Assembly (NCBI GenBank): GCA_963422565.1
Contig: OY730228.1
Location: forward strand, 1,488,001 to 1,552,000
Direction: 5' to 3'
DNA: 64,000 nt
Source of the DNA: G963422565 sp963422565
Lineage (GTDB): Bacteria > Pseudomonadota > Alphaproteobacteria > MPNO01
The translations under genes and the position numbers were made by a program. The notes below the pieces were generated by a model, which saw only the letters and a program-made list of their open reading frames with translations, was not told where the DNA came from and did not search any database. Shown piece by piece: positions 1 to 8,532 of this stretch (position 1 is the stretch's first letter; each line of letters starts with the position of its first letter).

Positions 1-35
1 CGCGATCGGGAAAGCGCGGAGCCGCAACGACGGCG

Positions 36-205
36 GTTGTCGTTTCGGGGACTATGACCGGCCGGACGACGATCCCTCCCCCTGCCCCTCCCTCGAGGGG
101 GTGGGGGACCCCTTCCTCGAGAAACGGGCGATGACATGGACCGCGATGCAGGCAAAGGCCGGCTGCCGAGACACCAAAACAAGAATGTCTCCTCGTCCGT
201 CAAAT
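36..205 (+). repeat. Dispersed intergenic repeat, copy A
   Basis: This is one of at least four related intergenic copies in the window (others near 5820, 47278 and 53262). It starts with a TCGTTTCGGGG-like block, then CGGCCGGACGAC. A C/G-rich core centred on CCTCCCTCGAGGG follows, and it ends with CTGCCGAGACACCAAAAC. Copy B, near 53.4 kb, matches it in the opposite orientation over nearly the full length. No protein is supported here; positions 1-344 hold only this repeat and a second repeat fragment. Mobility and function are unknown. Confidence 0.7.
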
Positions 206-282
206 CGCTTTCGCAGCGCGCCGACCGGCGCGCATGCTGCTCCCGAGCAGTCTCGTCCCAAGCCATGTCGAGTCCCCACATC

Positions 283-336
283 CGGGCTTCACGCCTCCGG
301 AAATCACAAGGGGGCGAGACCGCTCGCAAGTTCAGG
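283..336 (+). repeat. Fragment of second intergenic repeat (F-type)
   Basis: The 15-mer GACCGCTCGCAAGTT at 318-332 recurs exactly at 60233-60247. Both are preceded by a GGGCTTC...CGCC block. It ends just before the pheA stop codon. It appears to be a partial copy of the element annotated near 60.2 kb. Confidence 0.5.
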
Positions 337-344
337 TCGGTCTC

Positions 345-1250
345 TCAGATGTCGTCGATGGGCGTGCCGGTCCAGCGGAACGGGTCGGCGGGATAGGTGC
401 CCAGGATGCGCACCTCGTGCGAGAAGAAATCCAGCTCCTCGAGCGCCAGACGAACGTCGGAGTCGTGCGGATCGCCTTCGATGTCGGCGTAGAACTGGGT
501 CGCCGAGAACCGCCCGCCCAGCATATAGCTCTCGAGCTTGGTCATGTTGACGCCGTTGGTCGCGAACCCGCCGAGCGCCTTGTAGAGCGCCGCGGGAACG
601 TTCCGCACGCGGAAGACGAATGTCGTCACCAGCCGAGCGCCGTCCGGCGCGTCCCGGCGCGGCTCGGCCGCCATGACGAGAAAACGGGTCGTGTTGTGCG
701 TGGCGTCCTCGATGTCCGCGGCGAGCGACACGAGGCCGTAGATATCACCGGCCAGCGCCGAGCTGATGGCGGCCTGGCTCCTGTCCCCCTGTGCGGCGAT
801 CTCGGCGGCGGCGCCGGCGGTGTCGGCGTGCACGATCGGCCGGTAGCCGCGTTCCCGGATCATCCGCCCGCACTGGCCGAGCGCGTGGACATGGCTGTGC
901 ACGGCGCGGATCGAGTCGAGCGTCGCTCCCTCCGGGGCGAGCAGATGATGGCGCACCCGCATGAAATGCTCGCCGACGATGTGGAGCTCGGACTCGGGCA
1001 TCAGCCGGTGGATGTCCGCGACCCTGCCGGCGACCGAGTTCTCGATCGGCAGCATCGCACGGCGCGCCCGGCCTTCGCGGACCGCGGCAAACGTGTCCTC
1101 GAAGGAAGCGGTGGCGAGGGAGGCCATGTCGGGGAAGACCGCATGGCAGGCGAGATCGGAATAGGCGCCGGCGATCCCCTGGAAGGCGATCGTCCGGGCG
1201 GGATCGGCGGGGGCGCCCACCCGATCGCGCACGACGACGTTCTCAGCCAT
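345..1250 (-). CDS. pheA: Prephenate dehydratase (monofunctional, with ACT domain)
   Basis: This cytoplasmic enzyme decarboxylates and dehydrates prephenate to phenylpyruvate in phenylalanine synthesis. The 301-residue protein has the catalytic domain at about 20-195, opening with AFQGIAGAYSD and carrying the TTRF active-site motif near 187-190. A C-terminal ACT domain follows at about 205-285. There is no chorismate mutase domain, as is usual in alphaproteobacteria. The ACT regulatory motif normally read as ESRP is ESYM here, so phenylalanine feedback may differ. The chosen ATG gives an 8-base overlap (ATGGCTGA) with the upstream M20 hydrolase, so the two are probably translationally coupled. 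An open extension further upstream lies inside that hydrolase and is not homologous. Confidence 0.93.
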   Translation of the reverse strand: MAENVVVRDRVGAPADPARTIAFQGIAGAYSDLACHAVFPDMASLATASFEDTFAAVREGRARRAMLPIENSVAGRVADIHRLMPESELHIVGEHFMRVRHHLLAPEGATLDSIRAVHSHVHALGQCGRMIRERGYRPIVHADTAGAAAEIAAQGDRSQAAISSALAGDIYGLVSLAADIEDATHNTTRFLVMAAEPRRDAPDGARLVTTFVFRVRNVPAALYKALGGFATNGVNMTKLESYMLGGRFSATQFYADIEGDPHDSDVRLALEELDFFSHEVRILGTYPADPFRWTGTPIDDI

Positions 1251-2466
1251 GGATCCGCCGCACGGTCTCCGCCAGCACGCGGCAGCCGAGGACGATGTCC
1301 GCCTCGGCGGTGTCCTCGGAGGTGGTGTGGCTGCGCCCGCCGATCGAGGGGACGAACAGCATCGCCGAGGGCAGATGGCGCGAGACGATCGCGGCATCGT
1401 GGCCTGCGCCGCTCGGCATGCGAAGCGCGGGGGTCTCCAGCGCCTCGGCGGCGGCGGCGAGATGGTCGCCGAGCGCGGGGTCCATCCGCGAGGGTTCTAT
1501 GTCGAGCGTCGGGGCGACCGAGACCGCGAGCCCGGTCTCGCGGGCGCAGGCGCGGGCGGCCTCGTTCAGCTCGGCCTCCAGCGCGTCGAGCCGTCCGGCG
1601 TCGGTGTCGCGCAGCTCGAGAAGGAACTCGGCGGCGCTCGGGATAACGTTCGCAGCGCCCGGGCGAAGCGACATGGCTCCGATGTTCCACACCGAATCGG
1701 GTCCTGCCGCGCCGGGTATCCGCTCGAGCAGAGCCGCCGCCAGGCGGATCGCCGCGGCGCCAGCGTCCCTGCGCATGGCCATCGGCACCGTCCCCGCATG
1801 GCCGGCCTCGCCGACGATCTCGATCCGGCGGCGGCGGATGCCGACGATCGCGGTGACCACGCCGATGACGAGACCCGCCGCCTCGAGCCGCGGCCCCTGC
1901 TCGATATGGGCTTCGACATAGGCGCGATACTCCTCGGGCGCCAACCGGAGGGCGGGGTTGCGGTCGATGCCGTGCGCGCGCATCGCATCGAGAAGCGTCC
2001 GCCCGCCGCCGCGAGCCGCGGCGATCTCCTCGGCGCCCACGGCACCGAACAGCGACCGGCTGCCGAAGGTGGCGAGATAGGCGCCCTCCTCGTCCTGAAA
2101 GGACACCACGTCGACCGGGAACCGAGCCTCGAGGCCCGCCTCGATCACGGCGCGCGCGATCTCGATCCCGTAGACGACTCCCATCGCGCCGTCGAGCCAG
2201 CCGCCGTCGGGCACCGAATCGCTGTGGCTGCCGATCAGCACCGCCGGCCGTGCCGCTGTCATGCGGCCGAGGACATTCGCAGCTCCGTCGATCGCGGCGT
2301 CGAGGCCGGCCTCTCGCATGCGGCCGCAAAGCCAGTTCCGGGCCGCGATGTCCGCGTCCGAGAAGGCGATACGGCTGACCCCCGTGCCGCGTTTCCCGAA
2401 GCCGGCGAGCGTGCGCAGGTCGGACAGCAGCCGGTCGGGGTCGATCTCTATTCGGGGGATGGACAC
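1243..2466 (-). CDS. M20-family Zn amidohydrolase (N-carbamoyl-amino-acid hydrolase / allantoate amidohydrolase type)
   Basis: This is a predicted cytoplasmic binuclear-zinc hydrolase of the HyuC/AllC group, which removes carbamoyl or ureido groups from N-carbamoyl amino acids or allantoate. Of its 407 residues, metal-ligand motifs are visible at GSHSDSVPDGGWLDG (His81, Asp92), QDEEG (near 124-128), EAHIEQG (His187) and the late HTTSED. The dimerisation-lid motif GHAGTVPM is also present. Length matches the family. It is transcribed with pheA and diverges from the acyl-CoA synthetase across an 81-base gap that should hold both promoters. Substrate choice between carbamoyl amino acids, ureidoglycine and allantoate cannot be settled from motifs. 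Confidence 0.88.
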   Translation of the reverse strand: MSIPRIEIDPDRLLSDLRTLAGFGKRGTGVSRIAFSDADIAARNWLCGRMREAGLDAAIDGAANVLGRMTAARPAVLIGSHSDSVPDGGWLDGAMGVVYGIEIARAVIEAGLEARFPVDVVSFQDEEGAYLATFGSRSLFGAVGAEEIAAARGGGRTLLDAMRAHGIDRNPALRLAPEEYRAYVEAHIEQGPRLEAAGLVIGVVTAIVGIRRRRIEIVGEAGHAGTVPMAMRRDAGAAAIRLAAALLERIPGAAGPDSVWNIGAMSLRPGAANVIPSAAEFLLELRDTDAGRLDALEAELNEAARACARETGLAVSVAPTLDIEPSRMDPALGDHLAAAAEALETPALRMPSGAGHDAAIVSRHLPSAMLFVPSIGGRSHTTSEDTAEADIVLGCRVLAETVRRIHG

Positions 2467-2547
2467 GACGACTCTCTGGACCGAGGCGGCGGTGACGCTA
2501 TCATCGGTCGCTCGGATTGTCGAACCGCGGAGCTGCGGCCGGGGCCG

Positions 2548-4128
2548 ATGCCGCCACTGTCACCATTCGCCACACCGGGGGCGGCGCTGGCGGCCCAGGC
2601 GGCGGCGCGCGGCGGCGCCCCGGCCCTCGTCTTCCCGGACTCCGGACGGGCGCTCACCTATGCCGGGTGGCATGACGGTGCGGCACGGCTCGCCGCGGCG
2701 CTGCTCGCGTTCGGCGTCGCGCGCGGGCACCATGTCGGCCTCCTCGCCGAGACGCGACTCGAATGGCCGATCGTCCAGCTCGCCGTGGCGATGGCGGGTG
2801 CGGTCCTCGTGCCGTTCAACACCCATTACCGGCGCGAAGATCTGCGTCACGCTCTCGCCCATTCGAAGGTCTCGGCCCTATTCCTCTCCGAGTCGTTCCG
2901 CAGCAACCGCTACCTGGAGACGGTTGCGGGGCTGCGGCGGACGCTGCCATATCTCGAGACCGTCATCTGCTTCGACCGGGCGGCGCCCGGCTGCCTGTCT
3001 CTCGATGAGTTCACGGCCGCAGCCCGGACCGGCGGCGCCCGGCTGCCCGATATCGACGCGGACGCCACCGCCTCGCTACAATACACGTCGGGAACCACCG
3101 GCCTCCCCAAAGGGGCGCTGCTGACCCATCGTGGCATGATGGGCAACTCCTGGGGCATCTCCGGCCGGCTGGGCGTGTCCGAGTCCGACCGCTGGACGTC
3201 GATCATTCCCCTCTTCCATTGCGCCGGCTGCATCATGTGCATCCTCGGCGTTCTCCAGCGGGGCGCCTGCTATGTGGGCGTTCCGAGCTTCGATCCCGAG
3301 CGGATGTTCCGGGTGATCGAGGACGAGCGCTGCACGATGCTGTCCGGCGTTCCGACCTCCTTCCTGGCGATGCTCGAACATCCGGCGCGCGCGGCGCATG
3401 ATCTGTCCAGCCTTCGCGCCGGCACCTGCGGCGGTGCCGACACCGACCCGGCTCTGCTCGCCCGTTGCGCCGACGCCTTCCCGCTGCCGGGGCTGGTTCA
3501 AGTCTACGGCCAGACCGAGGCCAGCACGCTGATCGGCCTCGCCGATCACGAAGCCCCCGGGCGGTTCGCGACCTGCGGGCCGCCGCTGCCGGGCGCCGAG
3601 GTCCGGATCGTCGATCCGGCGACCGGTGCGGCGCTGCCGACCCGCGAGATCGGCGAGATCCAGACGCGGGGCGAAATGGTAATGCTGGGCTATTTCGGGA
3701 ACGACGAGGCCACCCGCGAGACTATCGGCGAGGACGGCTGGATGCGCACCGGCGATCTCGGCCTTCTCACCGCGGACGGCGACCTTGTGATCGCCGGCGG
3801 GCGGCTGCGCGACATGATCATCCGCGGCGGCGAGAACGTCTATCCGGCGGAGGTCGAGACCGCGCTGCGCGGCCATGACGCGGTCGCGGACGCCGCGGTG
3901 TTCGGCCTTCCCGATCGCTATTACGGGGAGATCGTCGCCGCCGCGGTGACGGTCGCCGGGCCGGTCTCCGCCGGCGCTCTCGCGCGCCATTGCGCGGACC
4001 GGATCGCGCGATTCAAGGTCCCCGCCCGGTTCTTCCGGGTCGACCGCTTCCCGTCGACCGCGAGCGGCAAGGTCCGCAAGGCCGCGCTGCGGGAGGAGGC
4101 GACAGCCGGCGGGCTTCCGCCTCTATAG
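2548..4128 (+). CDS. AMP-dependent acyl-CoA synthetase (ANL superfamily)
   Basis: This enzyme activates a carboxylic acid via an acyl-adenylate and transfers it to CoA. The 526-residue protein shows the ANL P-loop YTSGTTGLPKG (about 179-189), the adenylate-binding GQTEAS, the GWMRTGDLG aspartate motif, the hinge region RDMIIRGGENVYPAEVE and the C-terminal catalytic lysine in SGKVRK. The ATG at 2548 directly precedes the family N-terminus; the open frame upstream is antisense to the M20 hydrolase. Similarity is to medium/long-chain or aryl acyl-CoA synthetases of the FadD3/CaiC kind, and the substrate is unknown. Its 3' end overlaps the convergent isomerase gene by 116 bases. Confidence 0.9.
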   Translation: MPPLSPFATPGAALAAQAAARGGAPALVFPDSGRALTYAGWHDGAARLAAALLAFGVARGHHVGLLAETRLEWPIVQLAVAMAGAVLVPFNTHYRREDLRHALAHSKVSALFLSESFRSNRYLETVAGLRRTLPYLETVICFDRAAPGCLSLDEFTAAARTGGARLPDIDADATASLQYTSGTTGLPKGALLTHRGMMGNSWGISGRLGVSESDRWTSIIPLFHCAGCIMCILGVLQRGACYVGVPSFDPERMFRVIEDERCTMLSGVPTSFLAMLEHPARAAHDLSSLRAGTCGGADTDPALLARCADAFPLPGLVQVYGQTEASTLIGLADHEAPGRFATCGPPLPGAEVRIVDPATGAALPTREIGEIQTRGEMVMLGYFGNDEATRETIGEDGWMRTGDLGLLTADGDLVIAGGRLRDMIIRGGENVYPAEVETALRGHDAVADAAVFGLPDRYYGEIVAAAVTVAGPVSAGALARHCADRIARFKVPARFFRVDRFPSTASGKVRKAALREEATAGGLPPL

Positions 4129-4765
4129 GTCGCCCGGCAGCGGGGAGGCCGGGCGCGGGCTCCCAACTTCCATGCTCGAGCCAGTGGCGGATCATCCACA
4201 GCCGGTCGACGCCCCAGATCGGTTGGTCGTCGACGATGAAGAAGGGCGAGCCGAACACACCCCGCGCGACCGCGCGGTCGACCTCGGCGCGCAGCCGGTC
4301 CTTGACCTCCGCCCGCCCGAGCGCGGCGCGCAGCGGCGCGGGCGCGACGCCGCAGGCGGCCGCTTCCTCGACTACCGCATCGACGGGGGTGATGTCGGCG
4401 CCCGCCACCCACAACCGCCTGAGCAACCGCCTCGCGAGCGCCTTGGCGCGCGCGGGCTCGGCCTCGACAAGCCAGTAATAGGCCCGTGCGGCGGCGACGC
4501 CGTTGACCCCCCGGAGGTCCGGGTCGGCGAGCGGGATGCCCAGCAGCCGGGCCATGCGCGGCTTGTCGAGACGCACATAGTCTCCCTTGAGCGGCGTCTC
4601 CGTCAGCGGCTTGAGACCCATCACCTGCAGCACCGTCACGCCGAGCAGGAACGGACGCCAGACCACATCCCGTCCGAACTCCCCGGCGAGGCCCTCGATC
4701 GCCTCCGCCGCCAGATGGCCGTATGGCGAGATGAAATCGAAATAGAACTCGATCGGCCGGCTCAT
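4013..4765 (-). CDS. DsbA-fold oxidoreductase, 2-hydroxychromene-2-carboxylate isomerase family
   Basis: This is a kappa-class GST-like/DsbA-superfamily protein. The family interconverts 2-hydroxychromene-2-carboxylate and its benzalpyruvate isomer in polycyclic aromatic breakdown, but many members have other glutathione-linked roles. Residues 1-200 carry the family pattern: YFDFISPYGHL at the start (Ser in place of the CxxC), then the late block GVFGSPFFIVDDQPIWGVDR. The start at MSRPIEF gives a 4-base ATGA overlap with the acyltransferase upstream. The last ~40 residues are low-complexity Pro/Arg/Gly and lie antisense to the acyl-CoA synthetase. The family normally ends near 200-210 residues, so the tail may reflect a lost stop codon. 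Confidence 0.82.
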   Translation of the reverse strand: MSRPIEFYFDFISPYGHLAAEAIEGLAGEFGRDVVWRPFLLGVTVLQVMGLKPLTETPLKGDYVRLDKPRMARLLGIPLADPDLRGVNGVAAARAYYWLVEAEPARAKALARRLLRRLWVAGADITPVDAVVEEAAACGVAPAPLRAALGRAEVKDRLRAEVDRAVARGVFGSPFFIVDDQPIWGVDRLWMIRHWLEHGSWEPAPGLPAAGRPIEAEARRLSPPPAARPCGPCRSRSTGSGRPGRTGRGP

Positions 4766-5736
4766 CCCGTCATCCCCGGTCGGTCGGGCCAACGCCTGTG
4801 TATCCACAGCCACTGCTCGGGATGGGCGCGAATGAAGCCCCCGAGGATGTCGTTCAGCCGCCGCGTCGCCGCGGCGATGTCGGCGCGGCGGTCGCCACTG
4901 TCCTCCAGTTCGACCGGCGGGTGGATCACCACCTCGAACCGTGGCCCCGGATGACGAACCATCGAGGCGGGAAGGATCGCATGGCCGTGCTTGAGCGCGA
5001 GCTGCGCGGCTATCGGCGAGGTCATCGCCTCATGCCCGAGCAGCGGCGCGGCAATTCCCTCGACCAGCTTCTGGTCCATCAGCATCGCGAGGTTGCCGCC
5101 GCCGGCAAGAAAGGCGATCAGTTCGCGGGTGCCGGCCTTGCCCTTGGGGATCTGCACCGGCGCGATCGACCGGGCACGCGCTTCGACCAGCCAGTCGCGG
5201 ACGAACGGGTTGTTGGGCGCCCGGTACAGCACCCCGACCCGGAGCCCGTACTGCGCGGCGCAGCGCGGCATCAGCTCCCAGTTGGCGAAATGCCCGGATA
5301 CGAACACGATCGAGCGTCCGGCGGCGCGGGCGCGGTCGATATGCTCGGTGCCGAGGAAGGAAATGCGTCCGCCGGGCCGGTCGATCCAGAACCTGTCGAC
5401 ATGGGCGAACTCGGCCAGCGTCCGACCGAGATTGTCCCACATGCCATCGGCGATCTCCGCCAGCTCCCCCTCCGTCCGGTCCGGGAACGCCCACCGCAGG
5501 TTGCGCGCTGCCGTTCGCGCCCGCGAGGTCCGGGGGCCGACCACCCGGCCGAGAAACCCGCCGAGCGCCGAGGCGGTGCGGAGACCGATCAGCCGGAACA
5601 AGACCATCCCCGCGCGGAACGCCAGGGCTTCCCGGCGATAGCGGCGAAACATCCGCGGATCGGCGCGTGCATGGATCCCCGGCTGGCGGAAGGCGTTCGC
5701 GGCCGCCGCTGCGCTCCGTGCGTTCTGCTGCGCCAT
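4762..5736 (-). CDS. lpxL: Lysophospholipid/lipid A acyltransferase (LpxL/HtrB family)
   Basis: This inner-membrane enzyme transfers an acyl chain from acyl-ACP, classically to the Kdo-lipid A precursor. It is a 324-residue LABLAT protein with the HX4(D/E) catalytic motif in SGHFANWE, the partner motif LYRAPNNP and a later MDQK block. One hydrophobic segment lies near residues 38-60. Family members usually begin at the equivalent of MFRRYRREAL, 28 residues in (about 5652), so the annotated start may be too early. The gene overlaps the isomerase start by 4 bases, suggesting co-transcription. It could instead acylate another lysolipid. Confidence 0.85.
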   Translation of the reverse strand: MAQQNARSAAAAANAFRQPGIHARADPRMFRRYRREALAFRAGMVLFRLIGLRTASALGGFLGRVVGPRTSRARTAARNLRWAFPDRTEGELAEIADGMWDNLGRTLAEFAHVDRFWIDRPGGRISFLGTEHIDRARAAGRSIVFVSGHFANWELMPRCAAQYGLRVGVLYRAPNNPFVRDWLVEARARSIAPVQIPKGKAGTRELIAFLAGGGNLAMLMDQKLVEGIAAPLLGHEAMTSPIAAQLALKHGHAILPASMVRHPGPRFEVVIHPPVELEDSGDRRADIAAATRRLNDILGGFIRAHPEQWLWIHRRWPDRPGMTG

Positions 5737-5819
5737 GGCGGGCGATCATAGCAGGGTACCCATGCCAGGGCATCATCGCCGCCCGAGGGCCGGCGATTCT
5801 CGTCATGGGTCTTCCGATC

Positions 5820-5965
5820 CTGTTCCGTTCGTTTCCGGGGTTTTCCTCGGGTTATGGTCTTCGGCTTGTAGATGGTATGAGCACCGGGTGACGAAGTGGG
5901 CCACGATGCTGGCGGAGGCTGGCTGCCAGGACGCCAATACGAAAACCGTTGCCGGACTCGGGGCC
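5820..5965 (+). repeat. Dispersed intergenic repeat, copy C (shortened)
   Basis: The gap 5737-6051 holds no credible gene. It contains a CGTTTCCGGGG block followed about 80 bases later by GGCGGAGGCTGGCTGCCAGG and ACGCCAATACGAAAACC. These are equivalent to the two ends of copies A and B, but the C/G-rich core is missing. The orientation is the same as copy A. Confidence 0.55.
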
Positions 5966-6051
5966 GCATTCCACCGGCAGAGGAAATGCGCTAGGCTGAC
6001 GGTGGGCGCGGGCCGGCGTCCGCCTGGTAGATTGCGGCGCAGGGATCGCAG

Positions 6052-6729
6052 ATGCGGCTGACGCTCGAGAGTTCGGTCGGCGCCGAGGCCGTCGAGGTCC
6101 CGGTCCGGGAGCTGGTGATCGCCGGTTGGACCGGCCGGGACGCCGCCGCCGTGGAAGCGCATATCGCCGAGCTCGCCGAGATCGGGGTTGCGCGCCCGTC
6201 GAGGGTGCCCTGCTTCTACCGTGTCGCCGCGGACCTGCTGACCCGCGCGCCCGCGATCCAGGCCGTCGGCCCCGACTCGAGCGGCGAGGTCGAAGTCGTG
6301 CTGTTCGGCACCGAAACCGGCATGCTGGTGGGGCTCGGCTCGGACCATACCGACCGCAGGGTCGAGGCTTGGTCGGTGACCGTCGCCAAGCAGGCTTGCG
6401 CCAAGCCGGTGGCCGGGACCGTCTGGCGCTTCGACGAGGTCGCCGGGCACTGGGATTCCCTCGCCCTGCGATCCTGGGCGGTCGCCGACGGGGTCCGCGA
6501 GGACTATCAGGCGGGACCGGTCAGCGCCATGCGCAGCCCGGCCGACCTCGTCGCGCGCTATTGCGGAGGCGGCGCGCTTCCTCCCGGAACGGCGATGTTC
6601 TGTGGCACGCTCGCCGTGGCGGGCGGTGTGCGCCCGGCCGACCGCTTCGAGATGGAGCTCGCCGACCCGCGCCTCGGCCGAACCATCGCCCACGGCTACG
6701 ACATCGCCGTCCTGCCCGTCGAAGGCTGA
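6052..6729 (+). CDS. DUF2848 family protein
   Basis: This 225-residue protein matches the DUF2848 pattern: VPVRELVIAGWTGRD near the start, SRVPCFYRVA, then GLGSDHTDRRVEAWSV and KQACAKPVA in the middle, with RSWAVADG and Gly-rich FCGTLAV towards the end. The fold is thought to resemble fumarylacetoacetate hydrolase-like proteins, but no reaction is established. It leads a compact three-gene set, 30 bases ahead of a cupin gene, with an amidase 15 bases further on. In many proteobacteria DUF2848 genes also sit beside amidases and importers, so a catabolic role is inferred. No signal peptide is seen. Confidence 0.82.
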   Translation: MRLTLESSVGAEAVEVPVRELVIAGWTGRDAAAVEAHIAELAEIGVARPSRVPCFYRVAADLLTRAPAIQAVGPDSSGEVEVVLFGTETGMLVGLGSDHTDRRVEAWSVTVAKQACAKPVAGTVWRFDEVAGHWDSLALRSWAVADGVREDYQAGPVSAMRSPADLVARYCGGGALPPGTAMFCGTLAVAGGVRPADRFEMELADPRLGRTIAHGYDIAVLPVEG

Positions 6730-6759
6730 CGGCGGCGCATCGGATCGAGGAGGACGAAG

Positions 6760-7146
6760 ATGCCGATCAACAAGCAACATCTGGAATTCCATCCGCTCGA
6801 TCTCGACGGAGGCTTCGAGACGGTGCCGGGCTATCCGCCCGGGATCACCCAGAAGATCCTGACCGGCCGTCTCGACGAGGACGGCAAGGCCGGAGGGCGC
6901 ACCCGGCTGCTTCGCTTCGAGGCCGGCGCCTTCACCGCCGAGCCCTTCGTCCATGACTATTGGGAGGAGGTCTATCAGTTGACCGGCGATCTCTGGGTGG
7001 GCAGCGACGCCGATGGGAAGGGCGGCGAGCGCTTCTCCCCCAACACCTATGCCTGCCGGCCGCCAGGCGCGGCGCACGGCCCGTTCCGCTCGGAGGGCGG
7101 CTGCGTGCTGCTCGAGCATCACTACTACGACGAGACCGGCGGATAG
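6760..7146 (+). CDS. Small cupin-domain protein
   Basis: A single-domain cupin of 128 residues. The barrel is recognised by GAFTAEPFVHDYWEEVYQL, which gives a His and Glu of cupin motif 1, and by RPPGAAHGPFRS of motif 2, with its His. Related proteins resemble acetylacetone-cleaving enzyme and anti-sigma ChrR cupins, but metal and reaction are not predictable. A good ribosome-binding site (GAGGAGG) precedes the ATG. It is the middle gene of the DUF2848-cupin-amidase set and is probably co-transcribed, since the gaps are 30 and 15 bases. Confidence 0.8.
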   Translation: MPINKQHLEFHPLDLDGGFETVPGYPPGITQKILTGRLDEDGKAGGRTRLLRFEAGAFTAEPFVHDYWEEVYQLTGDLWVGSDADGKGGERFSPNTYACRPPGAAHGPFRSEGGCVLLEHHYYDETGG

Positions 7147-7161
7147 CGCGGGGCTGGCGCC

Positions 7162-8532
7162 ATGCCTCTCGGCGCGACACCGCTCGCCGCGCTCGCCCGG
7201 GATCTCGCCTCCGGGCGCGCCACTAGCCGCGGCCTCGTCGAGGCGGCCATCGCCGCGGCCGAGGCCCCCGATGGGGAGGGCGGGCGCGTGTTCGTCCATC
7301 TCGACGCGGGCCGCGCGCGTATCGAGGCCGAGGCCAGCGACCGCCTCCGGGCGGCGGGTGTCGTCCCCTCGCCGCTCGCCGGGCTGCCGGTCTCGATCAA
7401 GGATCTGTTCGATGTCGCCGGGGAAGTCACGACGGCGGCGTCGCCGACGCTGGCCGACGCGCCCCCGGCGGTCCGGGACTCGGCGGTCGTCACGCGGCTC
7501 AGGGCGGCCGGCGCGGTGCCGCTCGGGCGCACCAACCTGACCGAGTTCGCCTATTCGGGGATCGGCATCAACCCGCATTTCGGAACCCCGAAGAACCCCT
7601 GGGACCGCGCCGCCGGCCGCATCCCGGGCGGCTCGTCGAGCGGCGCCGCGGTCTCGGTGACCGACGGCATGGCGGCCGCCGCGATCGGCTCGGATACCGG
7701 CGGGTCGGTGCGCATCCCGGCGGCGCTCTGCGGGCTCGTCGGGCTCAAGACGACGACCGGGCGGGTCCCGCTCGACGGCGTCTTTCCGCTGTCGCGCAGC
7801 CTCGACTCGGCGGGGCCGCTGGCCCCGACCGTCGCCTGCTGCGCGCTCATCGACACGGTCCTGTCGGGCGGGGATCCCTGGGCCGCCCCGCCGCCTTTGC
7901 CGGTCGGGGGGCTCAGGCTCGCCGTCGCCACGACGCTCGCCCAGGACGGCCTTGACGCCGGGGTGAGCGCCGCCTTCGCCGCCGCCCTGACGCGTCTCTC
8001 AACGGCCGGCGCGCGTCTCGAGGATGTCGCCCTGCCGCCGCTCGCCGAGATCCCGGCGATCAACGCGCAGGGGGGAATCCTCGGCGCCGAGGCTTATGCG
8101 CTCCACCGCGCCCGGCTGGCGGAGCGGGGCGGGATGGTCGATCCCCGGGTCCGGGTCCGAATCGAGCGCGGCGTCCGCATCTCGGCGGCCGATCTGCTCG
8201 ACATCCAGGCCGCGCGCGCCGACATCCGCGCCCGCTACGATGCCCTGACCGCCCCCTACGACGCGGTGCTGATGCCGACCGTGGCCGTCCTCGCCCCGCC
8301 GATCGACGATATCGCGGCGAGCGACGACCTCTATGCCGAGATGAACCCGCTGATGCTGCGCAACACCACGCTCGGCAACTTCCTCGATCTCTGCGCGCTC
8401 TCGCTACCGGTCCACCGGCCAGGAGCGGCGCCCGTCGGGCTGATGGCGATGGGCCGGAACGGGGCCGACGACCGTCTGATCCGCATCGGCCTCGCCATCG
8501 AGGCCGCGCTACGGTCTCGATCCGCGCCGTAG
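7162..8532 (+). CDS. Amidase-signature hydrolase
   Basis: A serine hydrolase of the amidase-signature family, which hydrolyses amides to acid plus amine or ammonia. The 456-residue protein shows the Ser-cisSer-Lys triad: Lys80 in VSIKDLFD, Ser158-160 in PGGSSSG, and nucleophile Ser182 in GSDTGGS. Length is normal for stand-alone members. It resembles AtzE/GatA-like amidases, but no GatB or GatC is nearby, so a tRNA amidotransferase role is unlikely. It closes the DUF2848-cupin-amidase set, which suggests breakdown of an amide or ureide. No signal peptide is seen. Confidence 0.88.
   Translation: MPLGATPLAALARDLASGRATSRGLVEAAIAAAEAPDGEGGRVFVHLDAGRARIEAEASDRLRAAGVVPSPLAGLPVSIKDLFDVAGEVTTAASPTLADAPPAVRDSAVVTRLRAAGAVPLGRTNLTEFAYSGIGINPHFGTPKNPWDRAAGRIPGGSSSGAAVSVTDGMAAAAIGSDTGGSVRIPAALCGLVGLKTTTGRVPLDGVFPLSRSLDSAGPLAPTVACCALIDTVLSGGDPWAAPPPLPVGGLRLAVATTLAQDGLDAGVSAAFAAALTRLSTAGARLEDVALPPLAEIPAINAQGGILGAEAYALHRARLAERGGMVDPRVRVRIERGVRISAADLLDIQAARADIRARYDALTAPYDAVLMPTVAVLAPPIDDIAASDDLYAEMNPLMLRNTTLGNFLDLCALSLPVHRPGAAPVGLMAMGRNGADDRLIRIGLAIEAALRSRSAP

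Noticed and set aside
52..550. Open frames on both strands over the first 550 bases
   Set aside because: They cross the dispersed repeat, are Arg/Ser/Pro-rich, have no family motifs and run antisense to pheA.
1249..2547. Long N-terminal extension of the acyl-CoA synthetase (433 codons)
   Set aside because: It is antisense to the M20 hydrolase and has no homology; the family N-terminus begins at 2548.
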